Made by a program: the position numbers and the translations under genes. The notes under the pieces are model-generated. The model had not been told where the DNA came from, made no database searches, and worked only from the letters and a program-made list of their open reading frames with translations. Positions 8,367-16,954 of a DNA stretch of 64,000 nt are shown here, in pieces. Position 1 is the first letter of the stretch. The number at the start of each line of letters is the position of its first letter. Source of the DNA: Ruegeria marina (lineage in GTDB: Bacteria; Pseudomonadota; Alphaproteobacteria; Rhodobacterales; Rhodobacteraceae). The DNA lies in contig NZ_FMZV01000018.1 in NCBI RefSeq assembly GCF_900101475.1, positions 914 through 64,913 of the forward strand, given 5' to 3'.

Positions 8367-9271
8367 TCCCTACTCCTGATACGGTACTCCACCCGGGCGC
8401 GTCTTTCGGCGCCTGCGCGGCGGATCACCGTGTGCCGAGACAGTATCGTATCTCCCAGCGTCGCCGAAGCTTCCACCATGAACCAGTTGGATTCAACGGA
8501 GAACCTTGTCTCGTCGACCGAATCCGGATCGGCATCGCTGGCCTGCCCGATCGTCAAGAGAAACGCCTCGACCGAAGGATACGGATCCCTTGCCCGGTTG
8601 CTCAGGACTTCGCGTATCGCGGCGGCAGGAACCTGCGGCAGAACCGCCATCAGGACGGCGGCCGGTGCCGTGTTGACATTGATCGCCACGTCCGGCGCCG
8701 CAGCGGCCACTTGCGCCAACCGGGCCAGCGCATCCGGCGTCATTCCCGGAACGGCACGCAGCTGGTCGATCGCAACCAGCGTGCCGCCCCGCGGATGGAT
8801 CGGTATGGGGCGGCCGCCATAGCCCGCAAGCGGAGGTGTGCCATCGGTGCCCAGAAAATCCGCAACCGCCTCGGCCTGGGCCACGCTGAGGCCGACGGCC
8901 TCTGCCAGAGCCAGAAACTCGGCACGCATCTCGCCGGACCCGCTGCCGGTCAACCGGTTCAGACTGTAGCGGCCTTGCAGATCGACGATGCGACCGGCCA
9001 CGCGCCCGCGGTCCAGCTCGACATTCAGCGCGGTCGCGGCCCATTCATCTTCCAGGCTGTCCAATGCAGGGCCGCGCAGATCCCGGTCAAGAACGGTCAG
9101 CGCCAATGCATCAAACCCGTCCAGATACAGATCGGTCTGCATCCATTCCTGCCCCAGCGCCAACCGGGTGCGCCCTGCCTGCGCCCGGCTGAGCAGCACA
9201 AGCGCCACCACTGCAAGGGCTGCTACGATCAGAAGCGCGTTGACCAGAACAAATCCCCTCTGCGCTCTCAT
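8363..9271 (-). CDS. gspK: Minor pseudopilin GspK
   Basis: A 302-residue minor pseudopilin that with GspI and GspJ forms the tip of the pseudopilus. The prepilin cleavage site is RG/FVLVNALLIV at residues 6-7, followed by a hydrophobic helix; position +5 of the mature protein is Asn where other pilins carry Glu, a known peculiarity of GspK. The large alpha domain inserted in GspK proteins accounts for the length and includes helix-hairpin-helix-like stretches (ALVAIDQLRAVPGMTPDALARL). It overlaps gspJ and gspL through ATGA junctions. Confidence 0.92.
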   Translation of the reverse strand: MRAQRGFVLVNALLIVAALAVVALVLLSRAQAGRTRLALGQEWMQTDLYLDGFDALALTVLDRDLRGPALDSLEDEWAATALNVELDRGRVAGRIVDLQGRYSLNRLTGSGSGEMRAEFLALAEAVGLSVAQAEAVADFLGTDGTPPLAGYGGRPIPIHPRGGTLVAIDQLRAVPGMTPDALARLAQVAAAAPDVAINVNTAPAAVLMAVLPQVPAAAIREVLSNRARDPYPSVEAFLLTIGQASDADPDSVDETRFSVESNWFMVEASATLGDTILSRHTVIRRAGAERRARVEYRIRSRE

Positions 9272-9867
9272 CGGTAGACCTCGACCAATGGCACCGGCCC
9301 GTAACCCTCCAGTGTGACCGTGACTTCGACCGCGTCAGGCAAGGCCAGTACGATCTGGTTCTCCGGCAGCTCCGTCCAGTCCAGCCAGCCCTGGCCGTCG
9401 GAGTAGACACGCAGGTGCAGCCGCTCGACCCCGGTCAGCATCGTAGTTTCGGGCGAAACCTGGCCTGGCTGTGCCGGGGTCAGGGTCGGCCAGACCCGGC
9501 GCAGCAACGCCCCGCGGCTGCGGTCGAAACGCCATTCAACCCGGCGCATCCCGTCATCCCCCGGCTCACCCATCGAAGGCTGCCCGGCCAGAGACAGACG
9601 CAGCACCGGCCCGGGATCAATCATCTCGAGCGATGAGAACTCGACACCACCCGGCTGCACGAAAGACGCGGGCACCGCATGTGCCAGATCCCGCCGCAAC
9701 AACGTCAGCGCCAGGCTCGCCTCGGCGGTGCGGGCCTCCACTTCCCGATAGCGGTCCTGCGCCCGCAGCGTCCCGTTCAGCACCGACAGGCTCATCACCG
9801 CCACAAAGGCGAACAGCGCCATCGCAATCACCAGTTCGATCAGGGTCAGACCCGCATCCCGCCGCAT
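9268..9867 (-). CDS. gspJ: Minor pseudopilin GspJ
   Basis: A 199-residue minor pseudopilin. The leader is very short: MRRDAG, then cleavage before LTLIELVIAMALF, with the conserved Glu at mature position 5. The globular part has the GspJ-type strand and tryptophan patterns (VEWRFDRSRGALLRRVWPTL; LHLRVYSDGQGWLDW). I chose the ATG at 9867, one base after the gspI TGA, because the leader then has the normal 6-residue length; an upstream in-frame start at 9909 would add 14 residues and overlap gspI. It is coupled to gspK by ATGA. Confidence 0.9.
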   Translation of the reverse strand: MRRDAGLTLIELVIAMALFAFVAVMSLSVLNGTLRAQDRYREVEARTAEASLALTLLRRDLAHAVPASFVQPGGVEFSSLEMIDPGPVLRLSLAGQPSMGEPGDDGMRRVEWRFDRSRGALLRRVWPTLTPAQPGQVSPETTMLTGVERLHLRVYSDGQGWLDWTELPENQIVLALPDAVEVTVTLEGYGPVPLVEVYR

Positions 9868-9868
9868 C

Positions 9869-10246
9869 TCAACGTCCCGACGCAGGCAGATAGGAAACGA
9901 GATGCGCACCAGGCCCGGAGTCCGCGCGGGCCGTTACGGTCACTTGCAACAGCCCTCCAGCCGTGCGCTCGGTCGTTGTCTCCAGTGCAAAACCGTATGG
10001 TCCGATCTGGGCACGCGGCGCAGGTTCGGGCGCATCGGTCACGATGGCAAGGCGCAAAAGCCTGATCTGATTTGCCGCGACGATCTGCGCCAGCATCCGC
10101 TCGCGCTCCTGGCCGATCTGGTCCCCGGCGTCTCCCATCACGCGATAGGTGCCCAGGGTGGCCACCGACAGGACGAGGATGGCCACGACCAGCTCAAGCA
10201 GGGTCAAGCCCCGCTCCTGTCGCGGCGCGATCAACCTGCGCCGCAT
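9869..10246 (-). CDS. gspI: Minor pseudopilin GspI
   Basis: A 125-residue minor pseudopilin with a basic leader (MRRRLIAPRQERG) cleaved before LTLLELVVAILVLSV; the conserved Glu is at mature position 5, and the first mature residue is Leu where Phe is usual. The helix is followed by the short GspI globular domain (NQIRLLRLAIV...PYGFALETTTERTAGGLLQVTVTA). The start at 10246 is preceded by a run of Gs 6 bases upstream that can act as ribosome binding site; an ATG at 10261 is the alternative. The gene overlaps the end of gspH by 16 bp. Confidence 0.9.
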   Translation of the reverse strand: MRRRLIAPRQERGLTLLELVVAILVLSVATLGTYRVMGDAGDQIGQERERMLAQIVAANQIRLLRLAIVTDAPEPAPRAQIGPYGFALETTTERTAGGLLQVTVTARADSGPGAHLVSYLPASGR

Positions 10247-10704
10247 GAGAGTCCCCCCCATCCGTCGCCCCGACAGCGCAACGCACCGTCGCCGGTGCCA
10301 AAAATTACCTCGAACGCGCTGCTGCGCCCATCCGGAAGAAACCGGATTTCAGGAGCGCGCGCGGCCGGGTCCGAAAGGCGCTCTGCGCGAAAGCGTACCG
10401 GTGCCTGCCAGGCAAGACGCACTCCCTCGCTGCGCCATCCGTCCGGCCCGGCCTCGGCCAGCTGCCAGCCGCGCACGTCCAGATAAAGCCCGTGCGCCCT
10501 TCCCGAATGCACCGCCAGACTGCGCAACCGCTCATGCGCATCGCGAAACACCGCGGCGTCCCCCTGCTCCAGACCGGGACGGCGCGTTATCAGCAGGGCC
10601 GATCCCACCGACAACACCGAAAGGATCGCGATCACCACCAGCAATTCGACCAGGGTGAAACCCGCCTTTGCCCATTGGTCCCCCGGCGTCAGTTGCTCTG
10701 CCAA
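10231..10704 (-). CDS. gspH: Minor pseudopilin GspH
   Basis: A 157-residue pseudopilin. The cleavage site AG/FTLVELLVVIAILSV sits after a 15-residue leader. The body contains the GspH-type beta pattern (HSGRAHGLYLDVRGWQLAEAG; VRFRAERLS; IRFLPDGRSSAFEVIFG). The only in-frame start before the pilin motif is TTG at 10704, inside the last codons of gspG (16-bp overlap), so translation is probably coupled to gspG. It is the second gene of the gspGHIJKLM block. Confidence 0.88.
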   Translation of the reverse strand: MAEQLTPGDQWAKAGFTLVELLVVIAILSVLSVGSALLITRRPGLEQGDAAVFRDAHERLRSLAVHSGRAHGLYLDVRGWQLAEAGPDGWRSEGVRLAWQAPVRFRAERLSDPAARAPEIRFLPDGRSSAFEVIFGTGDGALRCRGDGWGGLSCGAG

Positions 10705-11156
10705 GAGCCGATGTCCGAATTGGCGCCGGTCCCGCCCGGTTGCCCGTCCGCGCCGTGGGAAAAGATGTCGAAGGCCCCGTGCACCCCGGGTTGCAGATAC
10801 AGGTACTCGCGCCCCCAGGGATCCTTGGGCAGGCGGGCGATGTAACCGCCGCTTGCCCAGTTCGGCGCCAGCGGTTCACTGCTTGGAGGCGCAACCAGCG
10901 CCGATAGCCCCTGCGCCGTGGTCGGGTAAACGAAATTGTCGAGCCTGTAGAGCGAAACGGCGCTGGACAGCGCCGCGATGTCCGATTGCGCCCGCGCGGC
11001 GCGCGCCTGGTCGGGACGGTCAATGACCCTTGGCACGATCGCGAGGGCAAGAACCGAAAGGATGACCACGACAACCATCAGTTCCAGCAGGGAAAAGCCC
11101 TCGTCCGCCGGGTTGGCCGCAGCCTTCGTTTGCACCGCAAGCTGTTGCTTTTGCAT
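10689..11156 (-). CDS. gspG: Major pseudopilin GspG
   Basis: A 155-residue major pseudopilin. A 20-residue leader ends in EG, cleaved before FSLLELMVVVVILSV, with Glu at mature position 5. The GspG hallmarks follow: YRLDNFVYPTTAQGLSAL, then GGYIARLPKDPWGREYLY, and the C-terminal calcium-binding loop region (FDIFSHGADGQPGGTGANSDIGSW). The length is normal. It is the first gene of the minus-strand gspGHIJKLM block, divergent from the prepilin peptidase gene, so the block promoter should lie in the short intergenic region at 11157-11291. Confidence 0.95.
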   Translation of the reverse strand: MQKQQLAVQTKAAANPADEGFSLLELMVVVVILSVLALAIVPRVIDRPDQARAARAQSDIAALSSAVSLYRLDNFVYPTTAQGLSALVAPPSSEPLAPNWASGGYIARLPKDPWGREYLYLQPGVHGAFDIFSHGADGQPGGTGANSDIGSWQSN

Positions 11157-11291
11157 CGTGTATCACCCTATCACTGTTGGCATCCTATGCCTCGCGTGCC
11201 TTTGCTGGCAAGTCGCGCGCCCGGGCGCAAGCCCGTTCTTCGCCCGACCCGCAGGCAACAGGGCACTGCCGAACCCGCGAAAGGACCGTTG

Positions 11292-12050
11292 TTGCCTCTG
11301 ACAGACCCCCTTGTCCTGCTGCTTCTGCTCGCCGGACCGGCGGCGGGTTCCTTCGTTGCAGTGTTGGCCGACAGGCTGCCAAGGGGCGAGGATGTTCTGG
11401 CCAGACCCTCGGCCTGCCGGTCTTGCGGCGCCCGCCTTCGCCCGGCCGACATGATTCCGGTACTCTCCTTTGCAGTGGCGCGGGGACGCTGCCGCAAGTG
11501 CGGCGCGGCCATTCCTCCCTGGACGCTTTACTCCGAGCTTGCAGCGGCCGGGCTTGCGGTGCTGGCGGTTCTCGCCGGAGGACCGGCGGCTTGGATCTGG
11601 GCTACCGCACTGATGCTCTGGCTTCTGCTGGCACTGGCGCTGTGCGACCTGATGTGGTTCCGTCTCCCCGATGCGCTGACAGCCGCCCTGCTGGCGGTCG
11701 CCCTTTGGCGCGCCACGATGCCGCCTGGCCCGGGCCTCTGGATGGCGGTCAGCGGTGCCGTCGTGGGTTGCGTCGCGCTCGGGCTGGTCCGCCTGGGCTA
11801 TGCCCGCCTGCGCAAACGGGAGGGCATGGGGCTGGGGGATGTCAAGATGATGGCCGGGCTGGGCGCGTTTGCCGGCCCATGGTTGCTGCCGCATCTGATG
11901 CTGGTCGCAGCCTTGTCCGGCCTGGTGCTGGCCTTTGTCGGACAGCGGTTTACGCGCCGTCCGTTGTCCTCGAAAACGCGCCTGCCGTTCGGCACTGCGC
12001 TTGCCTTTGCCGCCGGAATGGTATGGCTGGCGACCACCCCTGTATTCTGA
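11292..12050 (+). CDS. gspO: Prepilin peptidase / N-methyltransferase GspO
   Basis: Polytopic inner membrane aspartic protease (252 residues) that trims the leaders of the pseudopilins encoded across the divergent promoter. It has the early AAGSFVAVLADRLPRG segment, a zinc-type tetracysteine domain (CRSC and CRKC), and both catalytic aspartates: the CDLMWFRLPD segment and the GLGDVK motif. About seven hydrophobic spans are visible. I chose the TTG at 11292 since AAAGGA lies 6 bases upstream and the first membrane span then begins at residue 5 as is usual. An ATG at 11187 would add 35 Arg-rich residues with no good ribosome binding site. Confidence 0.9.
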   Translation: MPLTDPLVLLLLLAGPAAGSFVAVLADRLPRGEDVLARPSACRSCGARLRPADMIPVLSFAVARGRCRKCGAAIPPWTLYSELAAAGLAVLAVLAGGPAAWIWATALMLWLLLALALCDLMWFRLPDALTAALLAVALWRATMPPGPGLWMAVSGAVVGCVALGLVRLGYARLRKREGMGLGDVKMMAGLGAFAGPWLLPHLMLVAALSGLVLAFVGQRFTRRPLSSKTRLPFGTALAFAAGMVWLATTPVF

Positions 12051-12121
12051 TCTCGCATGCAGCAACGACATGCGCTAGGCTTTCGCCAAACAACTGACAC
12101 TCGAGCACTCCGATTAATCAT

Positions 12122-13687
12122 ATGTTCATTCGTACCGGTCTCATCTGCCTTGCCGCGCTTTTTCTTTTCGCCCAACCTCTGACCGCCCAGACGATCACGG
12201 CAGACAGTGATACGACCGAAACGGAGCCGGGCGCCGAACAGCCCGAGATGGCGGCGCTGGTTCAGGCCTATCGCAACGGAGATTTCGTGACTGCCCGCGC
12301 GGGATTGGCCCAACTGGCCCCGGAAGGTACGCCCAATGCCAAATACCGCTATGGCCGCATACTCTACGAAGGGCTGGGCGGCCCGCAGGATCTTCCCGGC
12401 GCAGTGTTCTGGCTGCAACAGGCGGTCGATGATAACCACGTCGAGGCCGCCACGCTGCTTGCCCAGCTCTATCGTGACGGCAAGGGCGTCGAAGCTGACA
12501 TGTCGAAATATGTCTCGCTGTTACAAAGGGCGGCGACGCGCGGCGACCGGAGCGCCCAGTACCTGCTGGGTATCGCCTATCAGACCGGCGATGGAGTGGC
12601 GCAGGATGACGGCGCCGCGTTCAGCTGGTTTCTTGCCGCGGCCGAACGACAGCACCCCCAGGCCGAATTGGCACTCAGCCGGGCCTATGCCCGAGGACAA
12701 GGCACGGCGCCCGATCCGCAGAAGGCGTTGGACCACATGCAGGCCGCAGCCTCCAATGGCCTGCCCGAGGCGCAGTTCCTTCTGGCACTGAACCTGGACA
12801 GCCAGGGTCCGGCGGCGGCGGATGACGCGCTGATCTGGTTCCGGCGTGCGGCCGAGAACGGCGTACCCGCGGCCCTTCGCATTCTCGGCACCCGTTACCT
12901 CACCGGCAACGGCGTTGACAAGAACATCGATGAAGCCCTGCGACTGCTGACCCGAGCAGCCGATCTGGGGGATGCCGGCGCGATGTCGAACCTGGGCTAT
13001 ATCTTCGCCTCGGGCGATGGGGTGGAGCAGGACGACGCCACCGCGTTCGAATGGTATGCGCGCTCTGCCCGCAGCGGCCTGCCGCGCGGGATGCTGGCGC
13101 TGGCCCTGTTCTACGAGAAGGGGCGCGGCACCGACATCAACATCCAGCTCGCCGAGAAATACTACCGTGCCGCTCTTGCGGGCGGCGTCCCGCAAGCCGC
13201 AGTACAACTGGGCCGGCTGGCGCTTGCCGGCGCACTCGAAGGGCGTATCGACGACCAGGACAGGGCGGCCTGGATCGCGGCAGCCGCAAAGGATGGCGAC
13301 GAAGCCGCCAGGGCATGGCTGGAAGAAAAGTCCGAGGTCGGGATCGGGGCCGCACGGATTGAACTGGCGGGATTGTTGCTCGATGACGAAGCGACCCAGG
13401 CACGGGCCGCCGAATTGCTGTCAAAGGCCGCGGCGAACGGGGACCAGACGGCACAGTTCCGTCTCGCCGAACTCTATGCCGCCGGCACCGGGGTCGCGGT
13501 CGACCCGGTTCTTGCCTATCAATGGTACAACATCGCCGCCGCAACCGGCATGGAGCGCGCCGCCGAGATGCGCGAGGTCATCGCCCAGTTGATGACGCCC
13601 GAGCAGATCGCACAGGCACAATCCCTGTCACGCGCGTTCTTCGACGACGCTGTGGGCGGAACCACGGCGCCAAAGGCCGACGAATGA
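12122..13687 (+). CDS. Exported Sel1-repeat protein (first of a pair)
   Basis: A 521-residue protein with a clear signal peptide (residues 1 to about 23, ending LTAQ) followed by roughly ten Sel1-like repeats of 36 residues. Each has the pattern A..LG..Y..G.GV..D...A..W...AA..G (for example YQTGDGVAQDDGAAFSWF and YLTGNGVDKNIDEALRLL). Sel1 repeats form helical solenoids used for protein-protein contacts, so this is likely a periplasmic scaffold. It follows gspO by 71 bp on the same strand and its stop overlaps the next Sel1 gene as ATGA. The link with the secretion system is by position only. Confidence 0.88.
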   Translation: MFIRTGLICLAALFLFAQPLTAQTITADSDTTETEPGAEQPEMAALVQAYRNGDFVTARAGLAQLAPEGTPNAKYRYGRILYEGLGGPQDLPGAVFWLQQAVDDNHVEAATLLAQLYRDGKGVEADMSKYVSLLQRAATRGDRSAQYLLGIAYQTGDGVAQDDGAAFSWFLAAAERQHPQAELALSRAYARGQGTAPDPQKALDHMQAAASNGLPEAQFLLALNLDSQGPAAADDALIWFRRAAENGVPAALRILGTRYLTGNGVDKNIDEALRLLTRAADLGDAGAMSNLGYIFASGDGVEQDDATAFEWYARSARSGLPRGMLALALFYEKGRGTDINIQLAEKYYRAALAGGVPQAAVQLGRLALAGALEGRIDDQDRAAWIAAAAKDGDEAARAWLEEKSEVGIGAARIELAGLLLDDEATQARAAELLSKAAANGDQTAQFRLAELYAAGTGVAVDPVLAYQWYNIAAATGMERAAEMREVIAQLMTPEQIAQAQSLSRAFFDDAVGGTTAPKADE

Positions 13688-14883
13688 CCAGCTTGCGCGC
13701 CCTGTTTCTGTGCGCGGCCGTGTTGGCCTCGCCGATGGCTGCCCCCGCGATGGCGCAGACCGGCCCGCAAACCGATCTGCTCGAAAGGGCCCGATCCGGC
13801 GATTCAGAAGCCCAGGTCGCCCTTGCCGACCAGTTGCGTACCGGCGACGGGCTTCCTCAGAACTTTGCCGAGTCGGCCAAATGGTACGCCCGGGCGGCTG
13901 AAAGCGGCGACCCGGCCGCCCTGAACCGACTGGGCCAGATGAGGTTTGCGGGCCTGGGAGTGGCGCAGGATCACGCATTGGCGCTGGATCTTCTGAGCCG
14001 GGCTGCCGCTTCGGGCGATGCCCGGATGATCCATGATCTGGCGCAGGCGCTTGACAGCGCTCCGGGCGATCTTGCCGATCATGCGCGCGCGGTTCAACTG
14101 TATCGCCAGGCCGCCGGACTGGGTTTCGAGGAAAGCGCCGTCAGCCTTGCGGCCCTTCTTATCGAGGGGAGAGGAACCGCGGCGGACCCCGATCAGGCAC
14201 GCCGTCTGCTGGAGCCGATCGCGGCGCGGGGGCACCCGAAGGCGGCCAACAATCTGGCTTTGCTTTTCGTCCGTGGCGACGGGGTGGAGCAGGACTACGC
14301 GCGCGCCGCCGAACTGTTCCGTATCGCCGCGGACGCCGGAATGCCCGAAGCGATCCGGAACCTCGGCGTGTTGTACGAGAACGGGTTTGGGGTGCCGCAA
14401 AGCGACGAAGAGGCCGCCAGTTTGTACCGGCTCGCGGCGTCGCTGGTCAGCCCGGAGCCGGCCAAGACACTGCCGCCTCTGTACGATCCTCACCTGATAC
14501 CGTTCACCGGCTCGCAGGATGAACTGGACCACATCATGGCTCGGGCCGAAACCGGCGACCCGGTCGCCATCTCCACGGCCGGCATGGCGATTCTGGCCGT
14601 TCAGAACGATTTTTCCGCTCATGCCGAAGCGGCCCGTTGGTTCCGCCGCGCCGCCGAGGCCGGGCACGGCTATTCCATGGCCAATCTCGGGGTGCTCTAT
14701 TTCCGGGGCAGCGGCGTGCTTCAGGACTACGTTCTGGGTTACATGTGGTTGTCCCTGGCCAAGGCGGCGCAGGTCGAAGAGGCGGCGGCGATGATGGAAA
14801 TCGCCCTGCCCCGAATGACACCGGCACAGGTGGCAGATGCCCAGGCGCGCGCCGCGGCACTCTGGCAGAAGTGGCACCCCTGA
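13684..14883 (+). CDS. Exported Sel1-repeat protein (second of a pair)
   Basis: A 399-residue protein with a signal peptide (ALFLCAAVLASPMAAPAMAQ; cleavage near residue 25) and about eight to nine Sel1 repeats in two blocks (residues about 30-265 and 290-390), separated by a non-repeat stretch around SPEPAKTLPPLYDPHLIPFTG. It starts by ATGA overlap with the preceding Sel1 gene and shares its design, so the two are probably an old duplication that works as a pair. Function is unknown; a periplasmic scaffold role is inferred from the repeat type. Confidence 0.88.
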   Translation: MTSLRALFLCAAVLASPMAAPAMAQTGPQTDLLERARSGDSEAQVALADQLRTGDGLPQNFAESAKWYARAAESGDPAALNRLGQMRFAGLGVAQDHALALDLLSRAAASGDARMIHDLAQALDSAPGDLADHARAVQLYRQAAGLGFEESAVSLAALLIEGRGTAADPDQARRLLEPIAARGHPKAANNLALLFVRGDGVEQDYARAAELFRIAADAGMPEAIRNLGVLYENGFGVPQSDEEAASLYRLAASLVSPEPAKTLPPLYDPHLIPFTGSQDELDHIMARAETGDPVAISTAGMAILAVQNDFSAHAEAARWFRRAAEAGHGYSMANLGVLYFRGSGVLQDYVLGYMWLSLAKAAQVEEAAAMMEIALPRMTPAQVADAQARAAALWQKWHP

Positions 14884-15246
14884 TTCGAATGTCCCCGGCC
14901 AAAGTCCGGGTACGATTTCCATCGGGTCTGACGCCCTCCTGCCGTGGCAGCCAAGTGCTCCGGGTTGCATTCGCCGGCCGGCGGCAGACTGCGGGAAGGG
15001 CCTGTTCGGCGCGATGAGTGCAGCCACCGGGCCAAGTGGGGCACTTTTCAACTGCACCACGATTCCAAACTGGAAACAGTTTTGCTTGCCCGATCGCTCC
15101 GGAAAGAAAACGGAAACTTCCGCCCCCGCTGAAAAACCTTTATTTTTCCTTCTAATTTTTCCAATGGTGGAGTAACCTAGCGTCAGTCGTGAGCAAAAAA
15201 CCGGGGAACGGTGCAGGCGGCAGTTTTTGTTATTGGAGGTCAAGGC
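14884..15246 (+). promoter_or_regulatory. 363-bp intergenic region with dyads and an AT-rich tract, likely promoter of the surface gene island
   Basis: No convincing gene was seen here. The region holds a weak hairpin after the Sel1 stop (cccgg ... ccggg near 14894), two short inverted repeats (TTCCAAACTGGAA at 15063-15075 and GGAAACTTCC at 15112-15121), and an AT-rich tract at about 15128-15165 that stands out from the GC-rich surroundings. A strong GGAGGT ribosome binding site follows at 15235-15240. I infer a promoter with one or two protein-binding dyads; the exact -35/-10 boxes are not clear. Confidence 0.4.
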
Positions 15247-15663
15247 GTGTTGAGACTGGTTCGCTTTTGGGTTGCTACAGGCAGTCTGGCCTTGGCTCAT
15301 TCCGCCATAGCAGCGGAACCCACTGCCCAGCACAACACGAACGCCTTCTGGTTCGAGAACTGGGGCAGCCTGACCAACGCCACCCTGGTGATCGAATCGC
15401 CAAGCGGAAAGATCTATGAAGTCCGCGCCGCTAGCGGCACACCCGTGTTCCAGCTTTCGGGGCAGGAAACGATGGACGGAGTTTACTCCTACGAATTGTC
15501 AGCGGCGACGGACGAGCAGGAAACCATCGCAAATCCGATAGACAACGGCCGTGGCAGCGCGGCCCGTGATACGCGGGCCAAGCCTTACTACCTGACCGGG
15601 GCATTTCATGTCTCGCGGGGCGTCATAATCACGCCCGAAAAAGTTTCTGAAGACGGTGACTAG
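15247..15663 (+). CDS. Small exported protein of unknown function
   Basis: A 138-residue protein. I chose the GTG at 15247 because GGAGGT lies 6 bases upstream and the product then begins with a clean signal peptide (LRLVRFWVATGSLALAHSAIA, cleaved before AEP); an ATG at 15211 lacks these features. The mature part of about 115 residues has a beta-rich pattern (ATLVIESPSGKIYEVRAASG; GVYSYELSAATDEQ) and no cysteine. I do not recognise the family. It sits 33 bp before the tail-fibre-like gene and is probably co-expressed with it, so it may be exported together with it or help its folding. Confidence 0.75.
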   Translation: MLRLVRFWVATGSLALAHSAIAAEPTAQHNTNAFWFENWGSLTNATLVIESPSGKIYEVRAASGTPVFQLSGQETMDGVYSYELSAATDEQETIANPIDNGRGSAARDTRAKPYYLTGAFHVSRGVIITPEKVSEDGD

Positions 15664-15696
15664 TCTTTTTACAGGGAAATGAAAGAGTAGGTAACA

Positions 15697-16839
15697 ATGA
15701 CCAAAGTGAGATTGAGCGCACTGGCGCTGCTTGGCACCACGACCGGCCTCGTCGGATTGCAGACCCAGACGGCGCATGCGGACATCATACATGCTGATGA
15801 CGTGATCATTCAATTCAGCCTCTGCGTGGGCAACGACTGCGTGAATGGTGAAAACTTCGGCTTCGACACGGTGCGGCTGAAAGAGAACAACCTGCGGATC
15901 CATTTCCAGGATACCAGCGGCTCCTCCAGTTTCCCCAGCAATGACTGGCGGATCGTCATCAATGACTCGAGCAACGGCGGCGACAACTATTTCGCGGTCG
16001 AAGACTCCAATACGTCGCGGCAAGTGTTCCGGGTGGATGCCGGCGCCCCGGCCAACTCGCTGCGCGTCGACAGCGCCGGCGACGTCGGTATCGGTGAAAG
16101 CAACCCTATCGTGGAACTGCACATTCAGGACGGCGATTCGCCTACCGTCCGACTGGAACAGGACGGATCGTCGGGCTTCACCCCGCAGACCTTCGACATC
16201 GTTTCGAACGAGGCCAACTTCTTCATCCGTGACGTGACCAACGGCAGCCAGCTGCCGTTCCGGATCAAGCCGGGCGCGGATACGGACGCGCTGTTCATCG
16301 CTGCCGATAACGATATCGGCATAGGTACGGACTCGCCGGCAGCTCCCATGCACATCAGACGCAGTACCGGCGGCTTCCTGTCGATGATCGAACTTGAAAA
16401 CAACGGCCCGGTTGCGCTGATCATGGACAACAACGATGCCTCGACTCCGGTCGAATGGCGGATAGGACAAATTCCGGGAAGCACTGATCTGGTTTTCGTG
16501 ACACCGGACGCAGTGGGCGATGAGTTCAAGCTGAGCACCGGTGGCAATCTTACCATCACCGGCAACTTCATTTCCGGTAGCACGACGCTGAACGTCCCTG
16601 ACTATGTGTTCAGCGAAGATTATGAACTGCGTCCTCTCAACGACGTTCGCGCTTTCATCAAAGCCAACAGTCATCTTCCCGAGGTTCCGTCGGCAAGCCA
16701 GATTGCCGCGGAAGGGCTGGACATGAACAAGATGCAGATGGTTCTTCTGAAAAAGGTGGAGGAACTCACTCTCTACACCCTGGCTCAGGAAGACCGCATC
16801 TTGGCGCTCAGCGAGGAAGTGCAAAGGTTGTCTCGCTGA
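15697..16839 (+). CDS. Exported tail-fibre-like protein with a chaperone-like C-terminal end
   Basis: A 380-residue protein with a signal peptide (residues 1-28, ending AHA). The central part contains fibre-like repeats built on G-I-G...P...LHI (DVGIGESNPIVELHI; DIGIGTDSPAAPMHI), interleaved with strands such as NDWRIVINDSS and PVEWRIGQIPG. The last 81 residues (from about 300) read like the C-terminal trimerisation region of Bacteroidetes tail-fibre/S74-like surface proteins: a VFSEDYELRPL segment, SHLPEVPSASQI, then a helical LLKKVEELTLY coil. I see no evidence of the self-cleaving Ser/Lys pair of true S74 peptidases. It is likely a trimeric surface or extracellular fibre; export may use the neighbouring type II system, but that is inference. 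Confidence 0.75.
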   Translation: MTKVRLSALALLGTTTGLVGLQTQTAHADIIHADDVIIQFSLCVGNDCVNGENFGFDTVRLKENNLRIHFQDTSGSSSFPSNDWRIVINDSSNGGDNYFAVEDSNTSRQVFRVDAGAPANSLRVDSAGDVGIGESNPIVELHIQDGDSPTVRLEQDGSSGFTPQTFDIVSNEANFFIRDVTNGSQLPFRIKPGADTDALFIAADNDIGIGTDSPAAPMHIRRSTGGFLSMIELENNGPVALIMDNNDASTPVEWRIGQIPGSTDLVFVTPDAVGDEFKLSTGGNLTITGNFISGSTTLNVPDYVFSEDYELRPLNDVRAFIKANSHLPEVPSASQIAAEGLDMNKMQMVLLKKVEELTLYTLAQEDRILALSEEVQRLSR

Positions 16840-16861
16840 CTTTCATTTGCTGAACTGATCC

Positions 16862-16898
16862 GGAAAGGCTGTTCACCTCAACCGTGAATGGCCTTTCC
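16862..16898 (+). terminator. Strong hairpin after the fibre-like gene
   Basis: Inverted repeat ggaaaggc ... gcctttcc (8 bp) enclosing an inner ttcac/gtgaa stem and a 7-base loop, 22 bp after the fibre gene stop. The following sequence (catttgagagca) has only a short T run, so it may act as an mRNA 3' end stabiliser or partial terminator. Confidence 0.6.
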
Positions 16899-16954
16899 CA
16901 TTTGAGAGCATTGTGCAATTCCTTTCTCATAACAGACTGCAGGAAAGCGTTTCA

